From NCBI GenBank assembly GCA_026545765.1, contig CM048840.1, positions 19,286,765 to 19,350,764 of the forward strand: a DNA stretch of 64,000 nt. The letters run 5' to 3'. The notes under the pieces were generated by a model, which saw only the letters and a program-made list of their open reading frames with translations, was not told the DNA's origin and ran no database searches. Below, one piece after another: positions 11,391-21,108 of this stretch; the first letter of the stretch is position 1, and every line of letters starts with the position of its first letter. Both the position numbers and the translations under genes were made by a program. This DNA is from Plantago major. Taxonomy: Eukaryota; Streptophyta; Magnoliopsida; Lamiales; Plantaginaceae.

Positions 11391-12463
11391 GTGGAAAAGC
11401 GAGCAACATCAAGAAGAATGTAGAGGAAGATGTGGACGCAGCCTAGAGAGCCACCATAGTTGTTTAGAACCGCTCCACGCGGGAAAGTATTTGACCATGT
11501 AGGTGAGGAAAAAGCCATCTTAGCATAAGCACTGCATCAGTTATCTTGATTCTACTATGGAATCTTATTCTGCCTGTTTTATCCCTCTTTTCTTCAGTTT
11601 GATATGTTTTCTCATTTTCGTGTTATTTTACACAACTTGCATTATTTATGTTGCCTAATAATTGTATACTTCTGTCATAAGACAAGCTTGATGGACGGAG
11701 GAAAAAACCAAGAATCCTCCCTATAAAGGGCCTGATGAAAAGTCTAAGAAATTTTTTTTTTATATATTTGCTTTTTCTGCCAGATAATTGATAATCCAGG
11801 CATCCAGCTTCAAGTGATTCTCAAATAGTGCTGACCTTATGCTCTGACCTGGTAATTTAATGTGTGTATGCCGTTTCTGAAGCAACTAAAATATGTTGAT
11901 GGGGCTGCTATACTCTAAAAAGCAAGAGAGCTACATCCCATAAGTCGCTTGCTAAACTCGAAGCTAGAGAAGTTGCTGCCAAGGCCACAACAAAAAAGGA
12001 GGAAGAGCGTGTGGCAGAGCTCAAAAAGATTAGATGGGAAAGATGGCTTCCTTCTATGGCCAGAGAGATGAGAGTAAGCAAATAAATGTAAATAGATTGA
12101 TTGGCTAACGATTAACTAGACAGTCACTAATTGATTGTTTTAGTGTTTGGACTTGGGAAAGTGGAAGGAGAAACAAAACTGAAAGAGTATGTAGAGAAAT
12201 TGGAGCGGGAGAGAGTGTTACTGGAAGAGATGTCAGATATGTAGTTGGAAGACAAAACGAATAAGTTGAGACAAGCATGCTTCAAAGCAAACTACAAGAA
12301 GATAAAGCAAATGTGATTGGTCGATTCTTCTTCGAATACAACAATTTGTAGTGGTGATGGGAAATCCACAAACTGGTTGGTATCAGAGGATAAGGAGAAA
12401 CTGGATGATGAGGATTTGAACTGTTTCCTCTCCAGTTGTTTCTTCTCCGATGTTAATTTCTAG
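11391..12463 (+). pseudogene. broken gene fragment encoding a charged coiled-coil-like protein
   Basis: A coding frame runs from about 11900 to 12073 (KSLAKLEAREVAAKA, then RVAELKKIRWERWL), has a GT-AG intron 12074-12143, and resumes to a natural-looking stop at 12461-12463 (ending CFFSDVNF). It is broken by a frameshift near 12175 and by in-frame stops TAG at 12242-12244 and TGA at 12314-12316. Upstream, an ATG at 11391 (MGGKASNIKKNVEEDV) may be the remnant of the first exon. The product was Lys/Glu-rich and probably helical. I do not recognise the parent family. It lies inside the candidate Helitron, so it may be a captured fragment. The 5' limit is uncertain. Confidence 0.6.
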
Positions 12464-13094
12464 CAATTTCTGAGAATGCATATAGTAGTAGTATCTTTAT
12501 GTCCATTTTGGTTCAAGTCTTTTGAGCTTAACTAGGCATGTAATGCAATGTGCAGGATTGGACTTGTGAACTCTTCATTATCCCTCCATGTTTCCATTCT
12601 TATAAACATCATGTTTACTTTACTTTCTAATGATTTTGCTAAATGTTTCCTAATTAATTTGAAAATGGCAGCATTCAATTAAGTCGACTTCTAGCCATTA
12701 ATTTATATTACCAATTGAAAATTAAAACACGACATTAAAAGCAATGTTGCACGTCTTTACATTGCTTAGGTACCAAGTAGAATGTTAGAATGTCATCTTT
12801 ACATGATACTTTGGTGGGTGCATGGTTCATCAAATCCAAATGTTTACTGAGGATGAAGGTAACTGAGACTTTCTTTGATTCACACATTTAATTTGTTACT
12901 GTGTGAAAGTATCTTTAGCGTATAACTCTTGATTGAGTATGATTTAGATGATTATCATTGTATTGTGACACGATCAAGATCAACGCAGAGAAACTCTAAT
13001 AGCTAATAGTTAAAGCATTATATTCAAAAAAAAAAAACTCATCTCTCTTCATATCAGTGCATTCTAGAATACACTGATAAAGGAGGAAAAAAGA

Positions 13095-13530
13095 AATTAT
13101 AAAAATTGTCATTCTAGAGCGGTCGTGTCCAATTTATGTACTAAATATTAAACTATTTACAATTAAGGTACTAATTGCATTTAAAGGGCCACCACTCCCG
13201 TGTGAGCGAATATCCAACACCGAAAGATAGCATGAAAAATTGGTCGCTCTCCAATACATTGTGGACTGTGTCCCACTCACATGCGTCAGATTCTTCTTCG
13301 TGGGCTTCTTTATTAGTTTTGTCACAATCGACATTCAATTGATCGAATTCACGTGAATTTGGACTTTGTTTAATTGTAATTTCAGTCCAATTGAGACACT
13401 CCAACTTTTAATTTACAGTTAGTATATGAACTGTAATTAGTTATTGATAATCCGTACCACAATTGGACGCGACCACTCTGAGTACCAAAATCGAAAATGT
13501 CTCACACTGGAGTACCACAAATGAATTTTA
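13095..13530. mobile_element. MITE-like element with long terminal inverted repeats
   Basis: The left arm (about 13098-13180, with AGCGGTCGTGTCCAATTTAT) and the reverse complement of the right arm (about 13430-13515, with AGTGGTCGCGTCCAATTG) match over roughly 80 bp with substitutions. The centre is short and non-coding; small ORFs on the minus strand here are incidental. The long inverted repeats suggest a MULE-type or foldback MITE. Confidence 0.55.
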
Positions 13531-13859
13531 CCCAACAATCTTACGATTTTAGTTTCATCAAGTAAATTGAGTAAAGTTTAAAAGTAATTTGTAGTCAAAT
13601 TCGATGACGGTCAACCAGATTGAAATTATCTTTGAAATAGAGGGAGTAGTCCTTGGAATTTTACATCTCGGTCCAAAATAATTACCTATAAGTTAAAAAT
13701 TGATATTTTGTAACACATTTTGGATCTCTTTTCGTAATTTTGGATGGAAATGTCGTACCTTACATGAGTAAAAGACTAATTGAACTTTCATATTGCATAT
13801 CTAACTACAAGAATATTACACTATAATTTATAATAATAATTGTGTTTTTGATGATTTAT

Positions 13860-14128
13860 TGTAACGCCCCAAAAGTTTCAAGTCAAGTCCAAAAAGTTTA
13901 AAGGAATCGAGAACGCTACTCATACCAACAAGTTGCACCTTTCTTTTCGGGGCATCCATAAGAACTCCAGAGTTAAGCTGGAAAGTATCCCGGTTCGCGC
14001 ACGAGTGAGGACAAAGTGTGTGGGAAAGGACATGTGTTGGTACAGTCAGCATATCACTCAAAGAGATGTCAATGAGTAACCTCACGGCGAAAGAATTCGG
14101 CTAGACCGGTTAGTGGTCGGTCGTTACA
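13860..14128 (+). mobile_element. solo LTR of a Cassandra-like TRIM with 5S-rRNA-like core
   Basis: The 269-bp unit starts TGTAACGCCCC and ends GGTCGTTACA, and is flanked by the perfect 5-bp direct repeat TTTAT (13855-13859 and 14129-14133). Its interior matches 5S rRNA in order: CATACCAACAAGTTGCACC, then CATCCATAAGAACTCCAGAG plus TTAAGC, then a GGTGACCTCC-like segment (AGTAACCTC). LTRs with 5S promoter sequence define Cassandra retrotransposons. No second LTR or internal domain is adjacent, so this is a solo LTR left by recombination. It is not a working 5S gene. Confidence 0.8.
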
Positions 14129-15120
14129 TTTATTATGTGATGATTTAGAAAAACCATTTATTTTTTACATGATCATTTCACGCAACTTCTTTTTAGGGTA
14201 GTATATCAAAAAGTATAAATGGGATCACCATGAACTGAATTTTTGGTGTTTATTCTTTTTGTTTCAATGAAATACACTCTGTCTATTATATATTAAATGA
14301 CACATTTAGTTATGGTCGTATAACGAGATTGGACAAAAAATTATGCTATTTGGCCCAAGGCCAGGCCTAATTTTCAGAACAGGGCCTAACTTTCAGAACC
14401 ATATACATATATTACCTCCGTCCACTCATTGTCCATTTAACTTTTCGACACAATATAAGGACATTGATATTATAACACTATATATTTTACAATATGGGGG
14501 CCACTTTACAATTTTATTGTTAGTTGGTTTGATTGTTTAGTTTACTTTTTAATTTTATTTGGAGTATTGGTGAATTTAAAAAAACATTAAACAAATAGCC
14601 ACCATTGATAATTGAAGTTGGGTCCTAAAGGTAAATGCGCATACTTATAATATAACAAATTGGACCACATGTAACTACGTAGTAAATAATTATGTATAAT
14701 AAACGACAATGTATCACAAACTTAAAATGAGCCTCGAACGGTACTATAGATGTTATATTTGGTAGGCGAGATAGTCGCACTGCGAGGGAACTAAGAAACA
14801 ATCTTTGGGTGTATGATATACTGTTTGGCACGTGACTTTAATTGAGTTAATTTAAGATTATTTGATTGATTTTAATATAATTTGATTGAAGAGTAAAAGG
14901 ATGGACAAAAGTGAACACACAAACTAATAAACTGATTGAGGAATATGATACAATATCTTGCTATCTTACGCTTGATCGTGACAATAGATGCGAGTCGATT
15001 TTAAAAGGTATATCGTGATGTATTTAAATCAAAGTGAAATATCAACCAAACACCAAAATTGACTTCAAACATGAACATGCATTATGGTTAAGAGGTTTTA
15101 ACAATTAAAAAGGTCTGATG
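14129..15120. other. AT-rich non-coding sequence
   Basis: No gene seen. ACCTCCGTCCACTCATTGTCC at about 14416 resembles one end of a Stowaway-like MITE, but I could not find a matching partner. The sequence lies within the candidate Helitron. Confidence 0.4.
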
Positions 15121-15270
15121 ACAGCTCCACCGGAGCTGTTAACAACTCCAGTAGGAGATGTAATTATAACTTCACTCATAGTTGTAACAACTCCAATCTG
15201 AGTATATAACAACTTTGATCATCATACATCTCCAAATTGGAGTTGTAAAAACAGTTTCAGTCGGAGCTGT
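15121..15270. repeat. array of about five small quasi-palindromes
   Basis: The first unit, ACAGCTCC-ACC-GGAGCTGT (15121-15139), is a perfect hairpin. Related units follow at 15142-15161 (ACAACTCC/GGAGATGT), about 15187-15212, 15226-15246 (ACATCTCC/GGAGTTGT) and 15251-15270 (GGAGCTGT arm). All vary on ACA-N-CTCC facing GGAG-N-TGT. Confidence 0.6.
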
Positions 15271-16199
15271 AATTTGAAGGTTTGAAGAAGAAAAGAAAAG
15301 GATGAGAAGAGGAATACGGGAAGGGAAGAAGAGAAGAGGAAGAAGGGCAGGGAAGAAGATGGTTTGTGAGTTTTTATTTTTATTTTTATTTTACCCTTCT
15401 ATAATGAATAGATTTATTTTAGTTTCTTTTATGTTTTTTCTTTAATTTTTCATCCAACAAAAAGCCAGCTTGGCAGGTTACAATAAGGCACCTGAAACAG
15501 CTAAAGCCAAACACCGGTGACAGGAGTCATAATAATATATTTTTGTATACACGACTATTCTGCCTGCTTTTAGAGTCAACCCTAATGCTAATAGAAAGTG
15601 TATTGGGGATTTGGTCAACTATAGGGGCATACGTTATTGTTTGAGTAAAGGAGACAACGTGTGAAGGGGGTCAATTGCTGGGGAACCAAATGTATTTTTC
15701 TAAAATAAATGAAAAGTTATTAGATTATTACAATGTAACCCCCCATTTTATAAACTTCTAAAAAAATTTACCCTCTCACTATTCTCATATTATTACCAAA
15801 CCACCCCCCCCCCCCACCCCGCGTTAATCAAACATTCACCAAATGCCAAAACAAATAATTTAAAAAACACTAATCATCGGAGTTTCGAAAAACTATTTTT
15901 TTTCAATCTTTTTTTTTATTCTTTGCTGGTGAAAATTAAAGAAATGATCGAGTAGGTGGTAGTGGAAAATTGAAGAAATTATTGTGGGGAGTTTTATAGA
16001 GGAATGACAAACGTGGGATTTTTAATGTAGATGAAATAAGAAATTATAGGAAAATCTTAAAAAGAAAGTTAAAATAGGGAAAACAAAAGCATTATAAAAT
16101 TAGAGAATGTAGTACAAGATTTGAAATCATTCGTTATTGTTCAACTATTTGTACTAAGGTAGGTTTTGTAAACATTTGATATGATTAAATATTCTATGT

Positions 16200-17215
16200 A
16201 GGAATAATTAAAGTTTAGTTACTTAATTCGAAGTATAAACAAACTTTACTCATGGTATAATTCAAACTTAGGAACATTATTCAAAGAGTAAACTCAATTG
16301 TAATTAATGTAGTGTACAACTTGGGAAGTCAATTCTAAGAGATGATTCTAACGTGGGAAATTAATTCGAATGTCAAGCCAACTCTAATAATAAGATAATT
16401 ACAACTTGCAAACTCAATTCGAGAAATATACCGCACTACATGGGGAGAAACTATAATAAATGAGTGATTCAAGCTTAGGAATTCAATTAGAAGGTATATA
16501 AAAATGAGATGATTAGAATTTGGAAACTCAATTTGAATGGCAAATCAACTATAATAATGAGATAAATCTACTTTATACTTAATTTGAATGTCAAACCAAT
16601 TATAAGAATGCGATTATTAAAACTTGAATACTTGGTTTGAAGGTAAACTCATCCTTGAGAATTGGATAGTTCCAACTTGGAAACTCAACTTCAAGGCAAA
16701 ATGCAAACAAACATTAGAAGAACGACGCAATTCCAGTCAATTTGAAGAGTAAACTACAATGAGATCATTTCAACTTGGAAATTGAATTCAAATATTAAAC
16801 TCAACTTTAAGAATGGAATAATTCTTAATCAAGAACTCCATTTGAAATGCAAAACAACTCTATAACTTTATATTGGGAACTCTAATAGAAGGATAAACCA
16901 TGCTATTTAGAAAATAATATAAAAATGAGATAATTCTGACTTAGTAACTTTATTTGAACGGTAAACATATTCTATGAATGAGTTTAGTCAAACTTGAAAA
17001 ACTCTATTAGAAGTGTAAACCATATTATATGGAGAAATATAATATTCTAAAAATGTGATAATTCTATTTGAGAACTTGGTCTGGAAGGTAAACAAACTCT
17101 AACATTGTGATAGTTACAAATTGGGAACTATATTTGAATTGGTAGGATAAACTCAACTTTAAGAATGTGATAAGTCTAACTTGGAAACCAACGTTGATGT
17201 GTTTACAAGTAGATG
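16200..17215. repeat. diverged minisatellite, unit about 50-60 bp
   Basis: A recurring block reads roughly AACTTGGAAACTCAATTTGAA then GGTAAACTCAACTATAA then GAATGAGATAATT. It recurs with many substitutions from about 16200 to 17200, with the AACTTGG core near 16318, 16408, 16519, 16622, 16675, 16770 and onward. There is no coding capacity. It sits before the Helitron-like 3' hairpin. Confidence 0.65.
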
Positions 17216-18099
17216 TTTAACAATATTTGGGGGGTAGTGTCATGTTTTCTTTATTAAATTATACTCCATATATTAATTTACTTGATTTTAAAAGAATTTT
17301 ATGTTGTGGCACTGCCACGGGTTGTAAAAACTACATCCCAGGCTCCGGCTAGATACTCTATAGGCGGGGAAACTCTTCGATCTTCTATATTTTCTTGATT
17401 TCCAAAACGGGGAATTTGTAACATGTGAAATTATATTTGTAGAATAATAATATTTGTGTGTGTGGTGGGGCGACCACATATCACCGAAGGGGTTATTGGG
17501 AACCAACCTTATTGATTGCCACGTACATTTTTATATTTTATTTTGGTTTGGGTTTGAGGGATACAATAATTTTTTTGAACATGTACCTGTTTCTAATTAA
17601 CAGGCCAGGTACGATAGAATCCGATATAAAATATATGTTATTCAACTGGTCGGGTCTCTAACGGGTTAAGGTTGGATTCTACCCATTTCAAAACATATCC
17701 TTCATGATGAGTCGTATTTTTATTTTCGATAGTTAGCTTAAAAAAGACTGAATGATATAGTAGTGGATGAAGGACTTCGACACCACAACCAACGTTGTAA
17801 TTTACAAGTAAGTCTGACTATCTTAATTTTCTTGATTAATTTATTTTATCCTCCATTTTCTCTTTATTATTAAAAGTAAACTATACCGTGGCATCGCCAC
17901 GGGTTAGTACTAGTTTTCATATATCTTTTACATTGATAAATTACATATAAAGCACCACCTGTAATGTGGTGTCTTTTTAATCTTACTTTGCATCCTTAAG
18001 TATGCTTTTTTTTCCCGAGTAATGTAATTTTCGTTATCAAGTGTTGTATTTTTTTAATTTTCAAATTTTATAGGGTTTTAGTGTTGGAGATCAATAATT

Positions 18100-18915
18100 T
18101 GGTGGAAAAAATCCATAAAAAAAGTACCTTAAATTCTGACATTACACAAAAAGTATCTTATCTTGTTAGCTCGATTTTGATATCTTAAGCTGGCTTTTGT
18201 GACGAGTACGTTGCCACTGTGACACGTGATGGCTTAATCAAGCGTCACGTGTCACTTTGCAAATTTTAAATTGTAATGGATAAAATTGCAAATAAAATAA
18301 TTTCTGTTAATTTCAATCGAACCACAATGTTTTGAATAATTATGAATTAACCCCGCCTTGAAAATATAACTTTTGTAAGGCCAGATTAAAATGAAAAGGT
18401 AAAAAGCATAACAAAAATAAAAAAAAAAATAAAAGAAAAGAAATGGCAATTTATGCCATGTAAGCTTGCAACTTCCATGGTCGCTTGGGCTGCTGGCGTA
18501 TATGCCATGCTCATGGCCACGGAAGCTCCGATGTGGAGCTTCCAGATCTCGAATGGAAGCTCCTTGTGGAACTTACAGTCGAAAGATTATTTTGCAATGG
18601 TGATGTATTTTTATTTCTTTAACTTTTTTATGTTTCCTTTAAGTTTTTAAAGTCAATGGCTAATTCTGATTTTTGTTTTCAATGAGTATAGGATAAAATG
18701 TGAAATTAACAATTTCTTACCGTACTTACATTTTAGTCCGACACATTTATGTATTTTGCAAAGTGTCACGTGTCATGTAAATAAACCTCCACCGATCACA
18801 TCACACTTAAATTGGACAATGACGCATTTAAAGGTATCAAAATCGCACTGTCACTATCTTTTCGCATAATAAATGTCACAACTCAAGTCACCTCTTACAT
18901 AATTTTCCCTAATTT
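18100..18915. mobile_element. inverted-repeat transposon (MITE/MULE-like), about 0.8 kb
   Basis: The left arm (about 18110-18280) and the reverse complement of the right arm (about 18740-18910) share GACATT, CGATTTTGATA-CTTAA and a G-box-containing block (GTCACGTGTCACTTTGCAAA against GACACGTGACACTTTGCAAA). The middle holds a short GC-richer insert at 18450-18560 (AGCTTCCATGG, GGAAGCTCC) that may be captured DNA. No transposase is seen. Confidence 0.55.
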
Positions 18916-18992
18916 GATGCGAGTTGAGTAGTGAAGTTGGCCGAGAGTAGGTTTTATAGGGTTGTAGACTTCGGGGCTGGAGATGTCTCTTA

Positions 18993-20825
18993 GACCGCCC
19001 ACTATGGGCGGTCGTGAGCCGTCGTCATAAGCGGTTACTCTGACGGTTGCTCCCAAGTCGCCCAATGACTTAGAAGTGGTCAGTCATGGGGGCCCATATG
19101 ACCCAATGGATGTCACCAATGACAGTGGTGACACTTGTAAATACCGATTAGTCCCACAATATTTTTAGTTTTTTCTTCTTTTTTTTAATTTCTAAATTAA
19201 AAATATATAAAAAATATATCAACAGCCATATTTTTCCGAGATCTATAAACAGAGACCAGTCTTGATATATTTCTTCACACCTAAAAAATCACCCTTATTT
19301 CTCTTTACTAAACTCAAAACACTCTTAAAAATCCTTCCAAAAACTCTCATTCTCTCGACATGGACCCGAACGAGTCTCTTGCTAGGTGGTTGATGGAAAA
19401 TGACCCCCGGCAATTCCAACTCTACATGGATTCCCAAGGTCGTAGTAGTCAATCGTCCACCACCCCAAACTCCAACCCAAACACTCCGTACGATCCATAT
19501 CTTTCCTCCGGTGCATACCGCCCTCCCGATTACGAGGTCCCGAAAACTATCCCGGAGACTCAAACATCACCACCACCACAGTCCAAGGGGAAGTAGAAAG
19601 CCAGAGTAAAGAAAGGTGCAAAGAAGGCCGCATCCTCCGCCGGCACCCAAGTTGACGATGAAGGGCCGAAGAAATTCTCGAGAGAGGAAGATCTTGCACT
19701 CATTTTCATGTTCATGGCAGTGAGTGAAAATCCCATCACTGGGACAAATATGAAGTACACCACTATGTTCACCGAGGGCATTTTCAATAAGTGGAACCTG
19801 GCAAGGGCGAACAACATGCGTAATCTACGAGCTCAAACTAGACGTTCTCTACGGGGTAGTTGGAACCGAATCAAGCCTTGTTATGGGTGAGTGTTTACGA
19901 GGAGGCTTATCGTCAGGTTGGGATGCGGAGTGGTCACAACGAGGACGGCGTAATTAAGTATGCACTTTCTCTCTACAGGTCCTCACATCCAAAAAACGAG
20001 GGATTCGAGTTTATGCACTGCTGGGAAGCCATGAGGGAATACCCGGGGTGGCAAAGCAAAATGAATTACGAGGGTCCTAAGTACAAGCCAGTTCCGACCT
20101 TCGAAATTCATGAAATGGCCGACACTGAAGACGGTGTTCAAGAAATGGACGCAAGTGGGGTAGCTCCGGCAAGCGTGTGCGCTTGATTGATGAAAGTGAT
20201 ACTGGATCAAAACGTCCCATGGGCCGTGATGGGGCAAAGGCACAACGTAGTGGGAAGTCGACCTCCTCTTCTCAAACTGACATGGGTGAGCTATTTGCTA
20301 AGTTCAAAGATGAGTATGCTAAACAGAGGCAAATTGAGCAGGAGAGAATGGAGCTGGAGAGGTAGAGATTGAACTGATTGAGAGAGAGGGCGACACAAAA
20401 GGCGGAGGAAGCCAGAATAACCGCGCAAGGTAATTTGGAATTGGCTAGGGCTCAACGGTTGCAGATGTTCCTTAACCTGAGCCAACAAGACCCGAACACC
20501 ATGACGGCCGAGACTCGACGCGTGTTTGAGTTGTTGAAAGTTGAGTTCATGTCCTGAAGTTGTGATTGAATTTGTGTTTGTGTTTGTTTTAGTTCGTGTG
20601 TTGTTTGTTTTAGTTCGTGTGCTGTTTGTAACTTTTGAATCAATTTTCCCTTCAATAAAAATATCATTTTCACGAGTCGTTTCAATATTCTAACTTAAAA
20701 AACTATAAAAAAAACAACAAAATAAAAAAAAACAAAATTTTTTTTTTCCGGTGACCAACCCCATTCTGTGATGTGTTTTTGTCATGGCGGTCGGCCTTCG
20801 ACCAAAAAATTGATCATAGTGGATG
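18993..20825 (+). mobile_element. PIF/Harbinger-type element carrying only a decayed ORF1
   Basis: TTA at 18990-18992 precedes GACCGCCCACTATGGG on the left. On the right, ATCATAGTGGATG ends at 20825 and is followed by TTA, so the two ends share CCACTATG in inverted orientation with a TTA target duplication. The cargo is a Myb/NAM-associated ORF1 pseudogene; no DDE transposase frame was found. The family is inferred from the target site and ORF1 type. Confidence 0.6.
19360..20557 (+). pseudogene. Harbinger ORF1-like Myb/NAM-associated-domain protein, broken
   Basis: The reading frame starts MDPNESLARWLMENDP at 19360. It passes an in-frame TAG at 19594-19596, continues through a Myb/SANT-like region (KKFSREEDLALIFMFMAV), and shifts frame near 19880 into VYEEAYRQVG, YALSLYRSSH and FEFMHCWEAMREYP. 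It shifts again near 20170 (KRVRLIDESDTGSKRP), hits TAG at about 20363, and continues as a Glu-rich helical tail ending at TGA 20555-20557. The order Myb-like, short linker and NAM-associated C-terminal domain fits the DNA-binding ORF1 of plant Harbinger elements, often misannotated as glutathione S-transferase T3-like. With two stops and at least two frameshifts it cannot encode the protein. Confidence 0.8.
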
Positions 20826-21108
20826 TTAATACACGAGACACTCATTCGCGCTCGGGACGATTTCTAGCGAATTACGTGACCTACCCGCCACGGTTCCGCA
20901 GCCAGTTCCTCCTCCCTTAAACCCTTTTCCTCCGCCGCTTGCTGTCACTCTCCCCAATTAAACCGTTCATTATCAGTCTAGATAAATTTAAACGAGAGAG
21001 AGAGAGGGAGAGAGAGAGCTGAGAGTTACTTGACGAAGAGACTGAAATTGTGCCGGTCACAGTGACAGAGCTCATAGCTCCCGCTGTGCAGCCCTCATTA
21101 GTAAAAAA
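20826..21108 (+). promoter_or_regulatory. promoter and leader of NRPC2, GA-rich
   Basis: This is the whole space between the Harbinger-type element and the NRPC2 start codon. It contains TTAAACCCTTTTCC at about 20916, close to a telo-box, and a GAGAGA tract at about 20993-21020. No TATA box is evident, as is usual for housekeeping genes. The transcription start cannot be fixed. Confidence 0.4.

Larger units (their letters stand above)
10912..17913 (+). mobile_element. candidate non-autonomous Helitron, about 7 kb
   Basis: The proposed 3' end is clear: the hairpin CCGTGGC-ATC-GCCACGG at 17886-17902, then seven bases, then CTAG at 17910-17913 followed by T. This is the Helitron signature of a stem-loop plus CTRR, inserted before T. 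The best 5' end is TCTATATATATGATAAAAG at 10912, preceded by A as expected for A|T insertion. No Rep/helicase ORF is present. The body contains a broken gene fragment, a nested solo LTR, palindromes and a minisatellite, all common in plant Helitrons. The 5' boundary is the weaker half; another TCTATTATATATT-like start near 14282 is possible. Confidence 0.4.

Noticed and set aside
13134-13404. Small minus-strand ORFs
   Set aside because: They fall inside an inverted-repeat MITE and show no family resemblance.
13890-14080. 5S rRNA gene
   Set aside because: Only parts of 5S match, with many substitutions, and the stretch lies inside an LTR with a target duplication. It is better explained as the 5S-like part of a Cassandra-type LTR.
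15121-17215. CRISPR-like repeat arrays
   Set aside because: The repeats are diverged, lack regular unique spacers, and the window is plant nuclear DNA.
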